From Bradyrhizobium sp. WBOS07 (GTDB taxonomy: Bacteria > Pseudomonadota > Alphaproteobacteria > Rhizobiales > Xanthobacteraceae): a stretch of DNA of 64,000 bases. The notes below the pieces were generated by a model that saw only the letters and a program-made list of their open reading frames with translations, was not told the origin of the DNA and searched no databases. The stretch is taken from positions 1 to 64,000 of the forward strand of contig NZ_CP029008.1 in the NCBI RefSeq assembly GCF_024585165.1. Reading direction: 5' to 3'. Position 1 is the first letter of the stretch, and each line of letters begins with the position of its first letter. The position numbers and the translations under genes were made by a program. Shown here piece after piece: positions 17,829 to 27,201 of the stretch.

Positions 17829-17929
17829 GTTCATTTGTTGGGCGATTGCCTCCTCGCTGAGCAGAAGCCGGGAATTGGATGGCTCCCATGAAGTCCAGGG
17901 CAATCTCATATATTGTGTATAATGCGGCG

Positions 17930-18100
17930 GCACCCGCAGTGGGCTCCCTCCCCCGCTTGCGGGGGAGGGTTGGGGAGAGGGTGTCTCCGCGTTGGGGCTG
18001 TCGGGAATCTGCCGAGTATGTCCCTGCGCTGCGAGAACCCTCACCCGCCGCGCTCTGCGAGCGCGTCGGCCTCTCCCGCAAGCGGGAGAGGCGAAGCAAG
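17930..18100. repeat. Paired intergenic hairpin repeats
   Basis: Two perfect hairpins, ccctcccccgcttgcgggggaggg at 17946-17969 (24 bp, perfect arms) and cctctcccgcaagcgggagagg at 18070-18091, lie in opposite orientation with cgcgttggggctgtcggg between. They are related to each other and of the dispersed intergenic type. The rest of 17779-18252 holds no gene. Confidence 0.8.
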
Positions 18101-18252
18101 CGCGGCCCTGCCAATAAGGCAACCGCGATAGCCCTGCTATGAATTCTGACGGGCTGCCGCGATTGCGCCGCATCGGCGAACGCGCTCAGCGAACTTGCGT
18201 CACAATTCGCCGCTAGACACGGCGATGACCCGCGCAAGGACTCCGAGGCCCG

Positions 18253-19380
18253 ATGGAAGCCAGTGAAGCAAGACGTTTCGTCGTTCTCGACTTCTACCGC
18301 TTCGTCGCCGCGCTCGGGGTCTTCATCTTCCACCTGAAGCTGATTGACACGGGCATCTCGCCGGCCTGGAACGGGTCCTTTGGCCTGTTCGTCGACATGT
18401 TCTTCATCCTGTCCGGCTTCGTGATTTCCTACTCCTACCCGTCCGACGCACGTGGCGTGGCAGCCTATTCCCGCTTCATGATCCGGCGTATTGCGCGGAT
18501 CTATCCGCTGCACCTGTTGAGCCTGCTCATCTTCGTGGTGCTGATCGGCGTTGGGCTGGAGCGCACCGCCCGCTCGACCCCGCTGGACTTCCTGTACAAC
18601 ATCCTGCTGATCCAGGCCTGGGGCGTCACCGATCACCTCAGCTTCAACTCGCCGTCCTGGTCGATCAGCGCGGAGTTCTTCTGCTACCTGATCTTTCCGC
18701 TCTTGATGCTGTTTGCGCGCAAGGTCCAACCAATGGTCCTCGCTGCAATCGTGGCGGCGCTCTATCTGGTCCTCGCCCATGGCCATCTGCCGATCTGGCA
18801 GGAGCGGTCGCAGATGTATGGCGCCAATTTCGACTACGGCATGCTGCGCGCGCTGCCGAGCTTCCTGAACGGCATCCTGCTCGCCATTCTGTTCCGGATG
18901 TCAGGCCCCTACCGCCGCAAGCCGGTGTTGTTCGCCGGGATCGGCGTGTTCGGCCTCTCCGTGCTCGTCCTCAACGTCTTCGCCAAGCCCGACCTCGCCA
19001 TCCTGCTGTTCTCCTGCGCCATCCTGCTGACGGCGGTCGGCGAAAGCGCCTTCAAGCAGTTTCCGGGCGCCCACCTGCTCGGCCGGCTCGGCAACACCTC
19101 ATATGCGATCTACATGCTGCACGACGCCGTTCTCATTGCCGTGTTCAAGCCATTGTGGGCCTGGCTCGGACTGCGCCCCGATCAGTTCGGCCTTTACGCC
19201 CTGGCATGCTGTGTGGTCCTGACCGTCATCGCGGACCGCACCTACGCCTATTTCGAGAATCCCGCACGGCGGCTCATCAATCGCTGGGCCGACACCGGCG
19301 TTCCCTCCTCGCGCAAGGTCCAGACGGTGGCCGCCGAGACCTCGATGCGGTTCGACAACACCGAGCGGGCAGTCAACTGA
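18253..19380 (+). CDS. Membrane acyltransferase (acyltransferase 3 type)
   Basis: 375 residues. The N-terminal motif FVVLDFYRFVAALGVFIFHLKL carries the catalytic-type His; about ten membrane helices follow, with the LFVDMFFILSGFVISYSY and SWSISAEFFCYLIFPLL signatures and a TYAYFENPARR end. Predicted to O-acylate a polysaccharide or its lipid-linked unit. gaggcccg lies just before the ATG. It is the second of four such genes inside or beside this EPS locus, so several acyl substituents are likely. It converges on the pyruvyl transferase gene. Confidence 0.87.
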   Translation: MEASEARRFVVLDFYRFVAALGVFIFHLKLIDTGISPAWNGSFGLFVDMFFILSGFVISYSYPSDARGVAAYSRFMIRRIARIYPLHLLSLLIFVVLIGVGLERTARSTPLDFLYNILLIQAWGVTDHLSFNSPSWSISAEFFCYLIFPLLMLFARKVQPMVLAAIVAALYLVLAHGHLPIWQERSQMYGANFDYGMLRALPSFLNGILLAILFRMSGPYRRKPVLFAGIGVFGLSVLVLNVFAKPDLAILLFSCAILLTAVGESAFKQFPGAHLLGRLGNTSYAIYMLHDAVLIAVFKPLWAWLGLRPDQFGLYALACCVVLTVIADRTYAYFENPARRLINRWADTGVPSSRKVQTVAAETSMRFDNTERAVN

Positions 19381-19406
19381 CTGCCCTGCCGATGACGTGA
19401 ACGCGT

Positions 19407-20768
19407 TCAGGCGACCTTACCGTCGGCCGCCGGCACGATCCGCATCGCGCTTTCACCCAGCAACGGCGCGATATTGGCGCGGGACAATTCCATGACGTCA
19501 GGCAGGGCCTGACGGACCTGCTGGCCGACCGCTTCGTGCGCGCCGAGGAAGTTCAGCAGGAACGTCTCGAAGCTATCGCCGACGAGGAACTGCGACGGCG
19601 ACAACAAGAGCTGTTCGCTGACGCCAAAGTGCGCGAACAGGCCCTGGAACTTGTCCTGGTAGGTGATCGCCGCGACCGGCGTGCCCTGCCCCAGCGCCGC
19701 AATCGCCAGATGCATGCGGCCGGTGATCACGCCGTCGACCAGACCCACCACGGCCTTGATCTCGCCCGCCGACAGCGCCTGATCGACGTGGTGCACGCGA
19801 TCGCCGAGCACGGGCTTGAGGCGGTCGGCCAGCGGCCGCAGACAATTGTCGTCGGCGATCTCGGGGCGATAGTCGTGTGCCAGCAGCACCCAGCTTGCAT
19901 CGTGCTCGCGAGACAGAAGCTGCATGGCGTCCGCCGCCAGCTCGATCATTTGCCGCAGCTTGGCCGGCTCCGGCTTCTTGAACAACATCGGATGGATGTT
20001 GAAGACGAAGACCTTGCGGCCCTGCTCGCGCTGCCGCGCTATTCTGGCCGCGATCTGCTTCACCGCGGCCGTATCCGCCCGCGGCGTCAGCATGAACGCC
20101 GCATCGGTGACCAGATGGGCGCGCTTCCTGGCGAAATCGTCGAACCGCCGAAGCGATATCGCATCGCGCAGGTTCAGGACCACGCCGGGATCCAGCAGTC
20201 GGAACACTTCGCGCAATGCTTTCGCCGGGCGGGAGTTGAAGCTGAAGCCGAGCACGCTGACCTTGGCGCCGAACGCCGCCATCAGATCGGCAACGAGCAG
20301 CATGCGCGCGGCATCCACCGGCGAATAGTAGCCGTCCAGCACGTCGGCCCCCAGGATCAGCCCGAAATCCGGCCTAGTGAGCGACAGCTCCTGCGCCACC
20401 GTCTCGTAGGAGAACGGCTGTCTCCACAGCTCGAGCGGCTTGAAGCCCATCGCGCGCACGTCCGCGCTGGCCGCTGCGGTCGCGGTCACGATGTAGACCT
20501 CGAGATCGGGATAGGCCCGCTTCACCTCTCCGGTGGCCGCTTCGATCATGGCCTCGTCGCCGCGCGACTGATGGACGCTCCAGGGATCGGAGGGGAGCAC
20601 GACGAGCCGGCGCGGATTGTTGCGCGGCGCGCCGTTGACGCCGACGTCCTTCCGCGCGATCTGCCACCTGCGCAGCTCGAGCAGATCGAGGGCCAGCGGC
20701 GTATTCTTCGCGCTGTTGAGCCAGCCTCGCAGCTGCCTGCGTACGGGCACGGGGATCAATTGCTTCAC
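19407..20768 (-). CDS. Polysaccharide pyruvyl transferase family protein
   Basis: About 453 residues with the CsaB/WcaK fold: a RRLVVLPSDPWSVHQSRGDEAM start of the first domain, GLILGADVLDGYYSP in the middle and a DGVITGRMHLAIAALGQGTPVAAITYQDK signature in the second. The family transfers pyruvate from phosphoenolpyruvate to form ketals on EPS sugars, giving the polymer negative charge. The frame is open to 20801, but GTG 20768 has a strong ribosome-binding site (gaggaggaa at 20773-20781 on the minus strand) and lies 19 bp after the flippase stop, so it is preferred. It forms an operon with the flippase gene. Confidence 0.85.
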   Translation of the reverse strand: MKQLIPVPVRRQLRGWLNSAKNTPLALDLLELRRWQIARKDVGVNGAPRNNPRRLVVLPSDPWSVHQSRGDEAMIEAATGEVKRAYPDLEVYIVTATAAASADVRAMGFKPLELWRQPFSYETVAQELSLTRPDFGLILGADVLDGYYSPVDAARMLLVADLMAAFGAKVSVLGFSFNSRPAKALREVFRLLDPGVVLNLRDAISLRRFDDFARKRAHLVTDAAFMLTPRADTAAVKQIAARIARQREQGRKVFVFNIHPMLFKKPEPAKLRQMIELAADAMQLLSREHDASWVLLAHDYRPEIADDNCLRPLADRLKPVLGDRVHHVDQALSAGEIKAVVGLVDGVITGRMHLAIAALGQGTPVAAITYQDKFQGLFAHFGVSEQLLLSPSQFLVGDSFETFLLNFLGAHEAVGQQVRQALPDVMELSRANIAPLLGESAMRIVPAADGKVA

Positions 20769-20787
20769 GACTTCCTCCTCGTCTGCA

Positions 20788-22245
20788 TCAAGCGGTCGCA
20801 CCGCGCTTCACGACGAAATCGATCAGGGACAGGACCTGCTTGCGCCAGAGCAGCAGAAGGCCCGTCAGGTAGGTCACCCCAAAACAGGACGACAGCAGTC
20901 CGATCCGCAAATAGGGGTTCATGCCCGGCGTCGCCTCCCGGCACAGCACGACCGCGCCGTAAGCCAGAACGATCGCACACAGGCAGCCCGCAATGGGACG
21001 CAGAAACTGGCCCCAGCTCAAGCCCAGCAGCCGGAGCGCCAGCGCGAATGTCACGGGGGTCACCACGAGCTGCGAGAACGCGAAGATCGTGGCCAGTTGG
21101 CCAATGTCGCGCGACGGCAGCAGGAACATCGCCGGCACGACCGTACAGAACTTCAGGATATTGAGCAGAAAGACGTAGTTCGGTTTGCCCAGCGCGCCGA
21201 AATAGGCACTGTTGACGAACTGCACGGTCTGGACCGCGCCGATCAGCATCAACGGCCGCATCACCGCTTCGCTGCCGCCCCATTTCGCGCCGAACAGCAG
21301 CAGGGAGAACTCCGGCGCGATCGCCGCGAGGAGCACAAAGACCGGAGACCCGACCAGCGCACCGAGGCTGACGCTGCGCAAGTAGGCAGCCGCGATGCGG
21401 TCCCGCTCGTGCGCGATCCTGGACAATGCGCTGAGCGCGACGTCCATGACCGCCTGGGTGAGCAGCTGCATCAGGATGATGTAGACCCGCGCACCGACCG
21501 TATAGATCCCAAGCGCCGCAACGCCGTAGAGCGTCAGGATGATCATGTCGATGGTGCGCACGATGGCGAAGTCCAGCAGCCTGTTCAGCACGACGTGGAT
21601 GCTGTAGCCGGAGAGCTCGCGGAAACTCTTCATGTCGTGGCCGCGCATCGGCAGCCAGCGCGGCTGGCTCCAGAGCCACAAGCCGCTGATCGCGCTCTGA
21701 ACGACCACCTGGATCACGAGGCTGAGAGCGCCAAACCCGGCATAGGCGCAGGCGATCCCCACGACGCCGGAGACGGCGGTTGCCACCATGGTCCTGACCG
21801 CTAGCACGCGAAAATCCATCTGGCGCTTGTAAAGCGCCTCCTGGAACAGGGTCGCGGTCCCGATCGGAAGCGAGAGACTGGCGGCCGTCAGCAGCGGCGC
21901 GAGCCCCTGCACGCCGAGCCAATGCTCGATATCCGACGCAAGGAGGACAATCAGAACCGCCAGAAGCGTCGAAGCGGCGAAGGAGCAGAAGAAGGGCAGC
22001 GTCACGTCGGCGGGCGTGAGCGTCCGCCGCTGGATCAACGCGTCACCGAAGCCGAATTCCGCGATGGAGCTCAGGAGCAGCAGGATGAAGGCGACCAGCG
22101 CGGCCAGGCCGAAATCGGCCGGGTTGAGCAACCGCGCCAGCACCAGGAACAGCACGAACGACAACGCGCGGCCGCCCCAATTCTGGGCGAGTGACCAGAA
22201 CAACGCCACCACGACCTGATGTTGCTTGCGTTGCGTGACGTTCAT
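20788..22245 (-). CDS. Polysaccharide flippase (Wzx/PST, MOP superfamily)
   Basis: About 485 residues and some 14 hydrophobic segments, beginning MNVTQRKQHQVVVALFWSLAQNWGGRALSFVLFLVLARLLNPADFG, the hallmark opening of PST/Wzx exporters (written here only to show the start; the ARLL-PADFG motif is the key). Predicted to flip a lipid-linked oligosaccharide. The frame is open to 22401; ATG 22245 is selected because family similarity begins there. It is the second flippase of the locus and pairs with the pyruvyl transferase just downstream. Confidence 0.85.
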   Translation of the reverse strand: MNVTQRKQHQVVVALFWSLAQNWGGRALSFVLFLVLARLLNPADFGLAALVAFILLLLSSIAEFGFGDALIQRRTLTPADVTLPFFCSFAASTLLAVLIVLLASDIEHWLGVQGLAPLLTAASLSLPIGTATLFQEALYKRQMDFRVLAVRTMVATAVSGVVGIACAYAGFGALSLVIQVVVQSAISGLWLWSQPRWLPMRGHDMKSFRELSGYSIHVVLNRLLDFAIVRTIDMIILTLYGVAALGIYTVGARVYIILMQLLTQAVMDVALSALSRIAHERDRIAAAYLRSVSLGALVGSPVFVLLAAIAPEFSLLLFGAKWGGSEAVMRPLMLIGAVQTVQFVNSAYFGALGKPNYVFLLNILKFCTVVPAMFLLPSRDIGQLATIFAFSQLVVTPVTFALALRLLGLSWGQFLRPIAGCLCAIVLAYGAVVLCREATPGMNPYLRIGLLSSCFGVTYLTGLLLLWRKQVLSLIDFVVKRGATA

Positions 22246-22474
22246 CAACAATTCGACCCAATTCCGACAGATCCAACCACAATCGCAGGCTAGATGACGT
22301 GGCATGAATGCTGCCGCGACGTCACCGTCTTCGATCACTGCGGAGCAGTGATTGCTCCGGACATTACGACGGAGTGATGGCAACCAGATGAGTGCCTTCA
22401 CGATTCCGATTTAGAGTGGAAGTGAGTTCAAATCGTGGACTACACTTCAATCGACCTTTGCGATGTGATGCAAA

Positions 22475-23632
22475 ATGGATGCCTTGATGAATTCGCCCGC
22501 TCCGCGTTCTCTCCGTCACTCCAAGCGTTTGCGGGTGGCCATCTACGCACCGCACTTTGCGGAATATTCCTATCGGCTCGCCTCCGGATTGGCTCACCAT
22601 TGCGACGTTCGCCTCGTGCTCAACCGCAAGGATGCCAACCAGCAATGGGAACTGGCAGATATCGCCGTGGCGGCTCCCTTCGAGACCCGGGTTCGCGACC
22701 TGAGCCTGCGCCGCGGCGGCGCGATCGGCATCCCGGCCTCGTTCCTCGACATAATTTCATTTCGTCCGGACGTGATTCATTGTCACGAAGTTCCGGAGAT
22801 CTACACGTCCAAGCTGATCCAATTCCTTCGTCCGCTCGGCATTCCCTTGGTGTTGACCGTTCACGATGCAATTCCGCATTCGGAAGGCGGCTCGGGCACC
22901 TCGCCACGCGAGGATGCCTGGCGTGAACGCATGCGCGCGGCCGCATCTGTTGTCACGACGCATGGGGAAAGCTGCATCGCGGATTTTCGCCGCGCGTCAC
23001 CTGACTTCAAGGGCGACACGGTTTCCAGCATGCACGGCGTGCTCATGGTTCCGCCCGCAGGAGGCGCGATCGCCGCACCCGAATCCGCGCGCATCCTGTT
23101 TTTTGGGCGGATGTGGGCATACAAGGGCCTCGACGTCTTCATCGACGCGATCGACATGTTGACCCGGCGCGGCGTAGCCCACGAGGCGATCGTCGCTGGC
23201 CGCGGCCCGGAGATGACGCGGCTCGGCGCGCGGATGGCGGCGATGCCGACCGTCAAGACGATCAACGCCTATATTTCGCCAGGGGATACCGGGCGGCTGT
23301 TTCAATCCGCCACGGTGGTTGCCCTGCCCTACAAGGATGCAACGCAGAGCGGGGTGCTTGCATCGGCTTACGGCAATTCCCGTCCCGTCGTTGCCAGCGC
23401 CACCGGCGGCATCCCCGACGTCGTCACCGACGGCGTCAACGGGCTGCTGGTCCCGCCGGGCGACGCCGCCGCATTGGCCGATGCTCTCGAGCGCGTGCTG
23501 ACCTCGAAGCCTCTTGCCGCGACACTGACCGATGGCGCACGCCAGACCGCCGCCGGCATCTTGAACTGGGACCACATCGCCGAGCAATTGCTGGGATCCT
23601 ATCACAGGCTCGCCGGCCGTACCGTGAGCTGA
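22475..23632 (+). CDS. Glycosyltransferase family 4 (GT-B)
   Basis: 385 residues. The acceptor lobe begins RLRVAIYAPHFAEYSYRLASGLA and holds DVIHCHEVPEIYTSKL; the donor lobe has ILFFGRMWAYKGLDVFIDA and a donor loop ATQSGVLASAYGNSRPVVAS where the usual EX7E glutamates are absent. GGIPDVVTDGVNGLLVPPGD follows. It is a likely inner-membrane-associated EPS glycosyltransferase. It is transcribed divergently from the flippase, with a 230-bp AT-richer gap between, and converges on the acyltransferase operon. ATG 22487 is a second possible start. Confidence 0.83.
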   Translation: MDALMNSPAPRSLRHSKRLRVAIYAPHFAEYSYRLASGLAHHCDVRLVLNRKDANQQWELADIAVAAPFETRVRDLSLRRGGAIGIPASFLDIISFRPDVIHCHEVPEIYTSKLIQFLRPLGIPLVLTVHDAIPHSEGGSGTSPREDAWRERMRAAASVVTTHGESCIADFRRASPDFKGDTVSSMHGVLMVPPAGGAIAAPESARILFFGRMWAYKGLDVFIDAIDMLTRRGVAHEAIVAGRGPEMTRLGARMAAMPTVKTINAYISPGDTGRLFQSATVVALPYKDATQSGVLASAYGNSRPVVASATGGIPDVVTDGVNGLLVPPGDAAALADALERVLTSKPLAATLTDGARQTAAGILNWDHIAEQLLGSYHRLAGRTVS

Positions 23633-23652
23633 CCGCGGCGGGCACGCGGTGC

Positions 23653-24744
23653 TCAAGCCGATTGCCCGACCTTCAGCGGCCGAAAGAACATGCCGCGGAT
23701 CGCCCCGTCCAGCTGGCGCCTCAGCCTCACCTCGATCAGCTCATAGCTGATCACGCTCGCGACCAACGACAACACCAGCCCGAGCGCGATGAAGGCAGCC
23801 CACAGCAGCCAGCGATCGACGCCGACGGCAACCAGCTTCAGGCCGATCACCTGCAAGGGGAACAGCACGAAGGGATGCACGAGATAAAGGCTGTAGCTGA
23901 TCTTGCCGACATATTGCAGGGCCGGCGCGCTCAGGGCCTTGCCGAGGCCCGACTCCGGGGCAAGCGCCATGCCGAACAGCAGGAAGCCGGGCAGCAGCCC
24001 CACGAACGGGTGAAACAGCACCAGGCTCGCAAACATCGCTGCTCCGCAAGCAAGCCCCGCGATCAAGCCGAGACGCCCCGGAATCGAGATACGAAAGCCG
24101 GTGGCGCTGAACAGCATGCCGATGCAGAAGAAGGCCGTGATCGGCCAACGCAGCAGACAAGCGATGCCGAGCAGGATCAGGGGCGCCGTCAGCAGCCTGC
24201 CGCCGCTGCGCCACATGGAGAATGTCAGCGCGAACCAGATGTAGAATGCCCATTCGTAGGTCAGCGTCCAGGCATTCTGCTGGGCAATGGGCAGGCCGAG
24301 CGCATCCTGCACGAAGAACAGGTTGGCGGTGAAGATGGCGAGATAGCTCGGCAGATCGATGCCACGGAAGAACTTGTAGGCGACGATCGGACCTATCGCG
24401 AACAGTGCGAGATGCAGGACGACGAACACCGGCATGATGCGCAGGACGCGATCGAAGAAGAACCGCGGCAGCGACCCATGCCGGACCAGGCTCGCCGGGA
24501 TCAGAAAGCCGCTGATCATGAAGAACAGCTCGACACCGTGCCCGCCGACATTGATCACCGATTGCAGCCAGGCCCAGAGCGGCGGCAGGAATCCGGGATT
24601 CGGGATGTCGTACATGCCGCCCTTCGGCATGTCGTAGAAATGATCCATCAGCACGCTCAGCGCCGCAATGCCGCGCAGTCCCTGGACCGACGGGACGAAC
24701 GATCCGTCATAGGCCGGGCCCGCCTGGTGCGGAATCCTCGTCAC
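23653..24744 (-). CDS. Membrane acyltransferase (acyltransferase 3 type)
   Basis: About 363 residues. SVQGLRGIAALSVLMDHFYD carries the conserved Arg and His, followed by GHGVELFFMISGFLI, YEWAFYIWF and KISYSLYLVHPFV, all acyltransferase-3 landmarks over about ten helices. The frame is open far upstream to 25569, but that part is a shadow of the next gene. GTG 24744 overlaps the TGA of the upstream gene by 4 bp (GTGA) and has aagggg about 8 bp before it, so translation is coupled. Substrate unknown, presumably the same EPS. Confidence 0.85.
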   Translation of the reverse strand: MTRIPHQAGPAYDGSFVPSVQGLRGIAALSVLMDHFYDMPKGGMYDIPNPGFLPPLWAWLQSVINVGGHGVELFFMISGFLIPASLVRHGSLPRFFFDRVLRIMPVFVVLHLALFAIGPIVAYKFFRGIDLPSYLAIFTANLFFVQDALGLPIAQQNAWTLTYEWAFYIWFALTFSMWRSGGRLLTAPLILLGIACLLRWPITAFFCIGMLFSATGFRISIPGRLGLIAGLACGAAMFASLVLFHPFVGLLPGFLLFGMALAPESGLGKALSAPALQYVGKISYSLYLVHPFVLFPLQVIGLKLVAVGVDRWLLWAAFIALGLVLSLVASVISYELIEVRLRRQLDGAIRGMFFRPLKVGQSA

Positions 24745-25847
24745 TCTGCGGCCCCTTGGGTGCTGAGCGCAGGCTCGATGACCACCCTCTTTCGGCGCGC
24801 CGAGCGGAACCGAAGTCCATAGGCAATACTGGGCTTCTCGACGAACGAGAACGTCATCCAGCTGACGGCAAGCGACAGCGCCAGGGTCAGCAGCAGGAAC
24901 AGCGACCATCCGAGCGGCCCGTCGCCGAACCAGACGAGGCGGTGGACGAAGACGATCACGAACGGCGACATCAGGTAGACCGAGTAGCTGATCACGCCGA
25001 CAAAGGCCATCGGACGCCACGCCATTCGCTCGCCGAACACGGCAAATCCGATGAAGACCAGCGCCGCGCAGACATAGGCCGCTCCGATCGAATAGCTGTA
25101 GAAGAAATTCTCGTGATACACGCCGCCGAACCGCCGGTCGGACAGGGTGACGGCGAAGATCGCATACAGCAGCGTGCAGACGGCCACGTGGCTCCATCGC
25201 AGCTTCCCGCCGATGACGGTGTCGCGAATGATCTTGCCCAGGAACATCGCCGACAGGTTCAACCCGACCTCCATCACCGAGGAGACCATCCTGCTCTCGA
25301 CGAAGAGCGCAGCGGTGGTTCCGACCAGCGCGGCCCCAACCACGATCGCCACCGCCGTGAAGCGCTGATTCAGCAGTCCCATCGCGAACAGAATGGTGCA
25401 TCCGACGTAGAACAGCAGCTCGATCGCCAGGGTCCAATAGAACACCCAGAGGTTCGGGACATTCACGAAGGTCTGCAGCATCGTCACGTTCGTGGCGACC
25501 TGCCCGAGCGGATAGACCTTGGAGTCCAGCAGATACATCGTCACCAGCCCGATGACGAGCGAGGTCCAATAGGCAGGATAGAGCCGGAAGAAGCGGCTGA
25601 TCGAGAAATCCCGCACCGGCGTGGCGCTGTCGGGAAAGCTGAACGGAATGACGAAGCCGCTGACGAAAAAGAACAGCACCACGCCGAACCGGCCGAAGTT
25701 CATGTAGTAGCCAAACACGTCGTGGATGGGCCAGTAATAGGCGCCCGTCGGATGCTTTTCGACGATCACCTCGAACACGTGCTGGACCAGGACCGCCAAC
25801 ACGGCAATGCCGCGCAGCGTGTCGATGAATGCGAGCCGTTTATGCAT
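24741..25847 (-). CDS. Membrane acyltransferase (acyltransferase 3 type)
   Basis: 368 residues starting MHKRLAFIDTLRGIAVLAVLVQHVFE, with GVVLFFFVSGFVIPFSFP, a WTLAIELLFYVG segment and SYSVYLMSPFV, typical of the family, over about ten helices. It lies 9 bp after the Wzy-like gene and overlaps the next acyltransferase by 4 bp, so it sits in a four-gene minus-strand operon (acyltransferase, polymerase, acyltransferase, acyltransferase). The sequence differs enough from its neighbour to suggest a different acyl position rather than a recent copy. Confidence 0.87.
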   Translation of the reverse strand: MHKRLAFIDTLRGIAVLAVLVQHVFEVIVEKHPTGAYYWPIHDVFGYYMNFGRFGVVLFFFVSGFVIPFSFPDSATPVRDFSISRFFRLYPAYWTSLVIGLVTMYLLDSKVYPLGQVATNVTMLQTFVNVPNLWVFYWTLAIELLFYVGCTILFAMGLLNQRFTAVAIVVGAALVGTTAALFVESRMVSSVMEVGLNLSAMFLGKIIRDTVIGGKLRWSHVAVCTLLYAIFAVTLSDRRFGGVYHENFFYSYSIGAAYVCAALVFIGFAVFGERMAWRPMAFVGVISYSVYLMSPFVIVFVHRLVWFGDGPLGWSLFLLLTLALSLAVSWMTFSFVEKPSIAYGLRFRSARRKRVVIEPALSTQGAAE

Positions 25848-25856
25848 CGTTCGTTC

Positions 25857-27194
25857 TCACCTGCTTCCGCTCGCCGCCGGCATGTCCGGGCGGAAGCCTT
25901 CCAATGGCGGCAGCGGCGGCTTCATGACGATTGGCACGGTGTCGCCCGCCCGTGCGGAGGCCGCGCGCCGCGAAAATACCTCGCTGAAACTCAATGCGAT
26001 GATCAGGAGACCGGATGCCGGGCCGTAGTTCAGCACCGTGATCGTGAACAGGTTGACGATGAAGATCAGCGTCAACTTGTACACGTCTGTCGCTCCAAAC
26101 GTTGCCCGGAACACCATCACCATGAACGCGACAAAGGGCAGGCCGAACATCAGGTAGGTCCCGATGTAGAAATTATCGACGGGCACCCAATAAGCCGCGA
26201 GCGGCGAGAACAGCTGCTGCGGATAGTTGAAGCAGCCCGCGCCGCAACCGGTCACCAGGCCGACCGGCATGAGCTGGGTCAGGTAGATGAACGGCTTCTG
26301 CCAGCTGTTGTTGATGCGATCGAGGATGCTGAAGAGGGTCGAATGCGGCACCGCCGCGGTCCCCGAAGCGAACACGATCATGAAGAACGGCACGAAGATC
26401 GAAGCATACGACCACAGCGCGATGGTCCGGATCGCGGGAAAGCGCGATCTCTCCGGCAGCATCCGCACCACCACCAGCAGGATCAAGTAGAGCACGAGGA
26501 CGATCATGGTCGTCTTGCTGGTGGTCAGCTTTGTGGCATAGATCGCGATGGAACCGAGCAGGAGACACCAGGTGGTGCTCATGCGAATCGACGTGATCGC
26601 GAACGACACCAGGATGAAAAAGGCCGCCATGGTGTTGTCGGCCGCAAAGCCCATGAGGCGCTGGTCGTCGCCGCCATAGGCCCACCACAATCGGCCGGCC
26701 TCGCGCACTGCGCCGAAAGACTCGTATTTGTAGCCCACCCAGGGCATCAGGTAGAATTTGGTCAGGAAAACGCCGATCACCGACAGGTAGAAGGTCACGG
26801 CGATGACCGACAGGAGCTTCTTGTATGAGCCGAGGCTCGAGTCGCAGAAGCAGAATCCGACGAACACCGGCAGCATCATCTTGAACGACGAGACGGCTGC
26901 GTTGACCGTACCCAGCATGAAATAGCCGAGCACGAGCGACAGCATGATCTGCACCAACACCAGGAGGGCCAGGGTACTGCGATTGCGCAAGATGCAATGC
27001 ACGAAGAACTGGATCAGGCACAGAATCGCAATGGCGTCGGGCACGTACCAGAGCGCGTTCATGTGATAGATGCTGGTGTAATAGCGGATCACGCCGCCAA
27101 AAGCGTCGCGGACCAGATAGGCGCCGAGCGCGATCGCCTCGATGTTGAGGCTGATCAGCGTCATTCTGGGCTGCTGCAGCGCGAGCATCGTCAT
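25857..27194 (-). CDS. Wzy-like polysaccharide polymerase / O-antigen ligase-type membrane protein
   Basis: 445 residues with about 10-12 hydrophobic segments and a large periplasmic loop (about residues 165-190 and again 300-340) bearing Arg, Asp and Tyr (WAYGGDDQRLMGFAADN; GLVTGCGAGCFNYPQQL). Wzy and WaaL proteins share such features and little sequence. Its place between acyltransferases in an EPS locus that otherwise lacks a polymerase makes it the best candidate for linking repeat units in the periplasm. The C-terminal ~45 residues are Pro-rich and cytoplasmic. ATG 27188 is an alternative start. It begins 7 bp after the upstream acyltransferase. Confidence 0.72.
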   Translation of the reverse strand: MTMLALQQPRMTLISLNIEAIALGAYLVRDAFGGVIRYYTSIYHMNALWYVPDAIAILCLIQFFVHCILRNRSTLALLVLVQIMLSLVLGYFMLGTVNAAVSSFKMMLPVFVGFCFCDSSLGSYKKLLSVIAVTFYLSVIGVFLTKFYLMPWVGYKYESFGAVREAGRLWWAYGGDDQRLMGFAADNTMAAFFILVSFAITSIRMSTTWCLLLGSIAIYATKLTTSKTTMIVLVLYLILLVVVRMLPERSRFPAIRTIALWSYASIFVPFFMIVFASGTAAVPHSTLFSILDRINNSWQKPFIYLTQLMPVGLVTGCGAGCFNYPQQLFSPLAAYWVPVDNFYIGTYLMFGLPFVAFMVMVFRATFGATDVYKLTLIFIVNLFTITVLNYGPASGLLIIALSFSEVFSRRAASARAGDTVPIVMKPPLPPLEGFRPDMPAASGSR

Positions 27195-27201
27195 GTGCGG
27201 C

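Noticed and set aside
23113..24822. 569-residue open frame on the plus strand
   Set aside because: Overlaps the glycosyltransferase in another frame and then runs antisense to an acyltransferase; no domain is visible.
24756..26828. 690-residue open frame on the plus strand
   Set aside because: Antisense to the acyltransferase and polymerase genes. Its product is extremely rich in Arg, Asp, Glu, His and Gln without domains, typical of an antisense frame.
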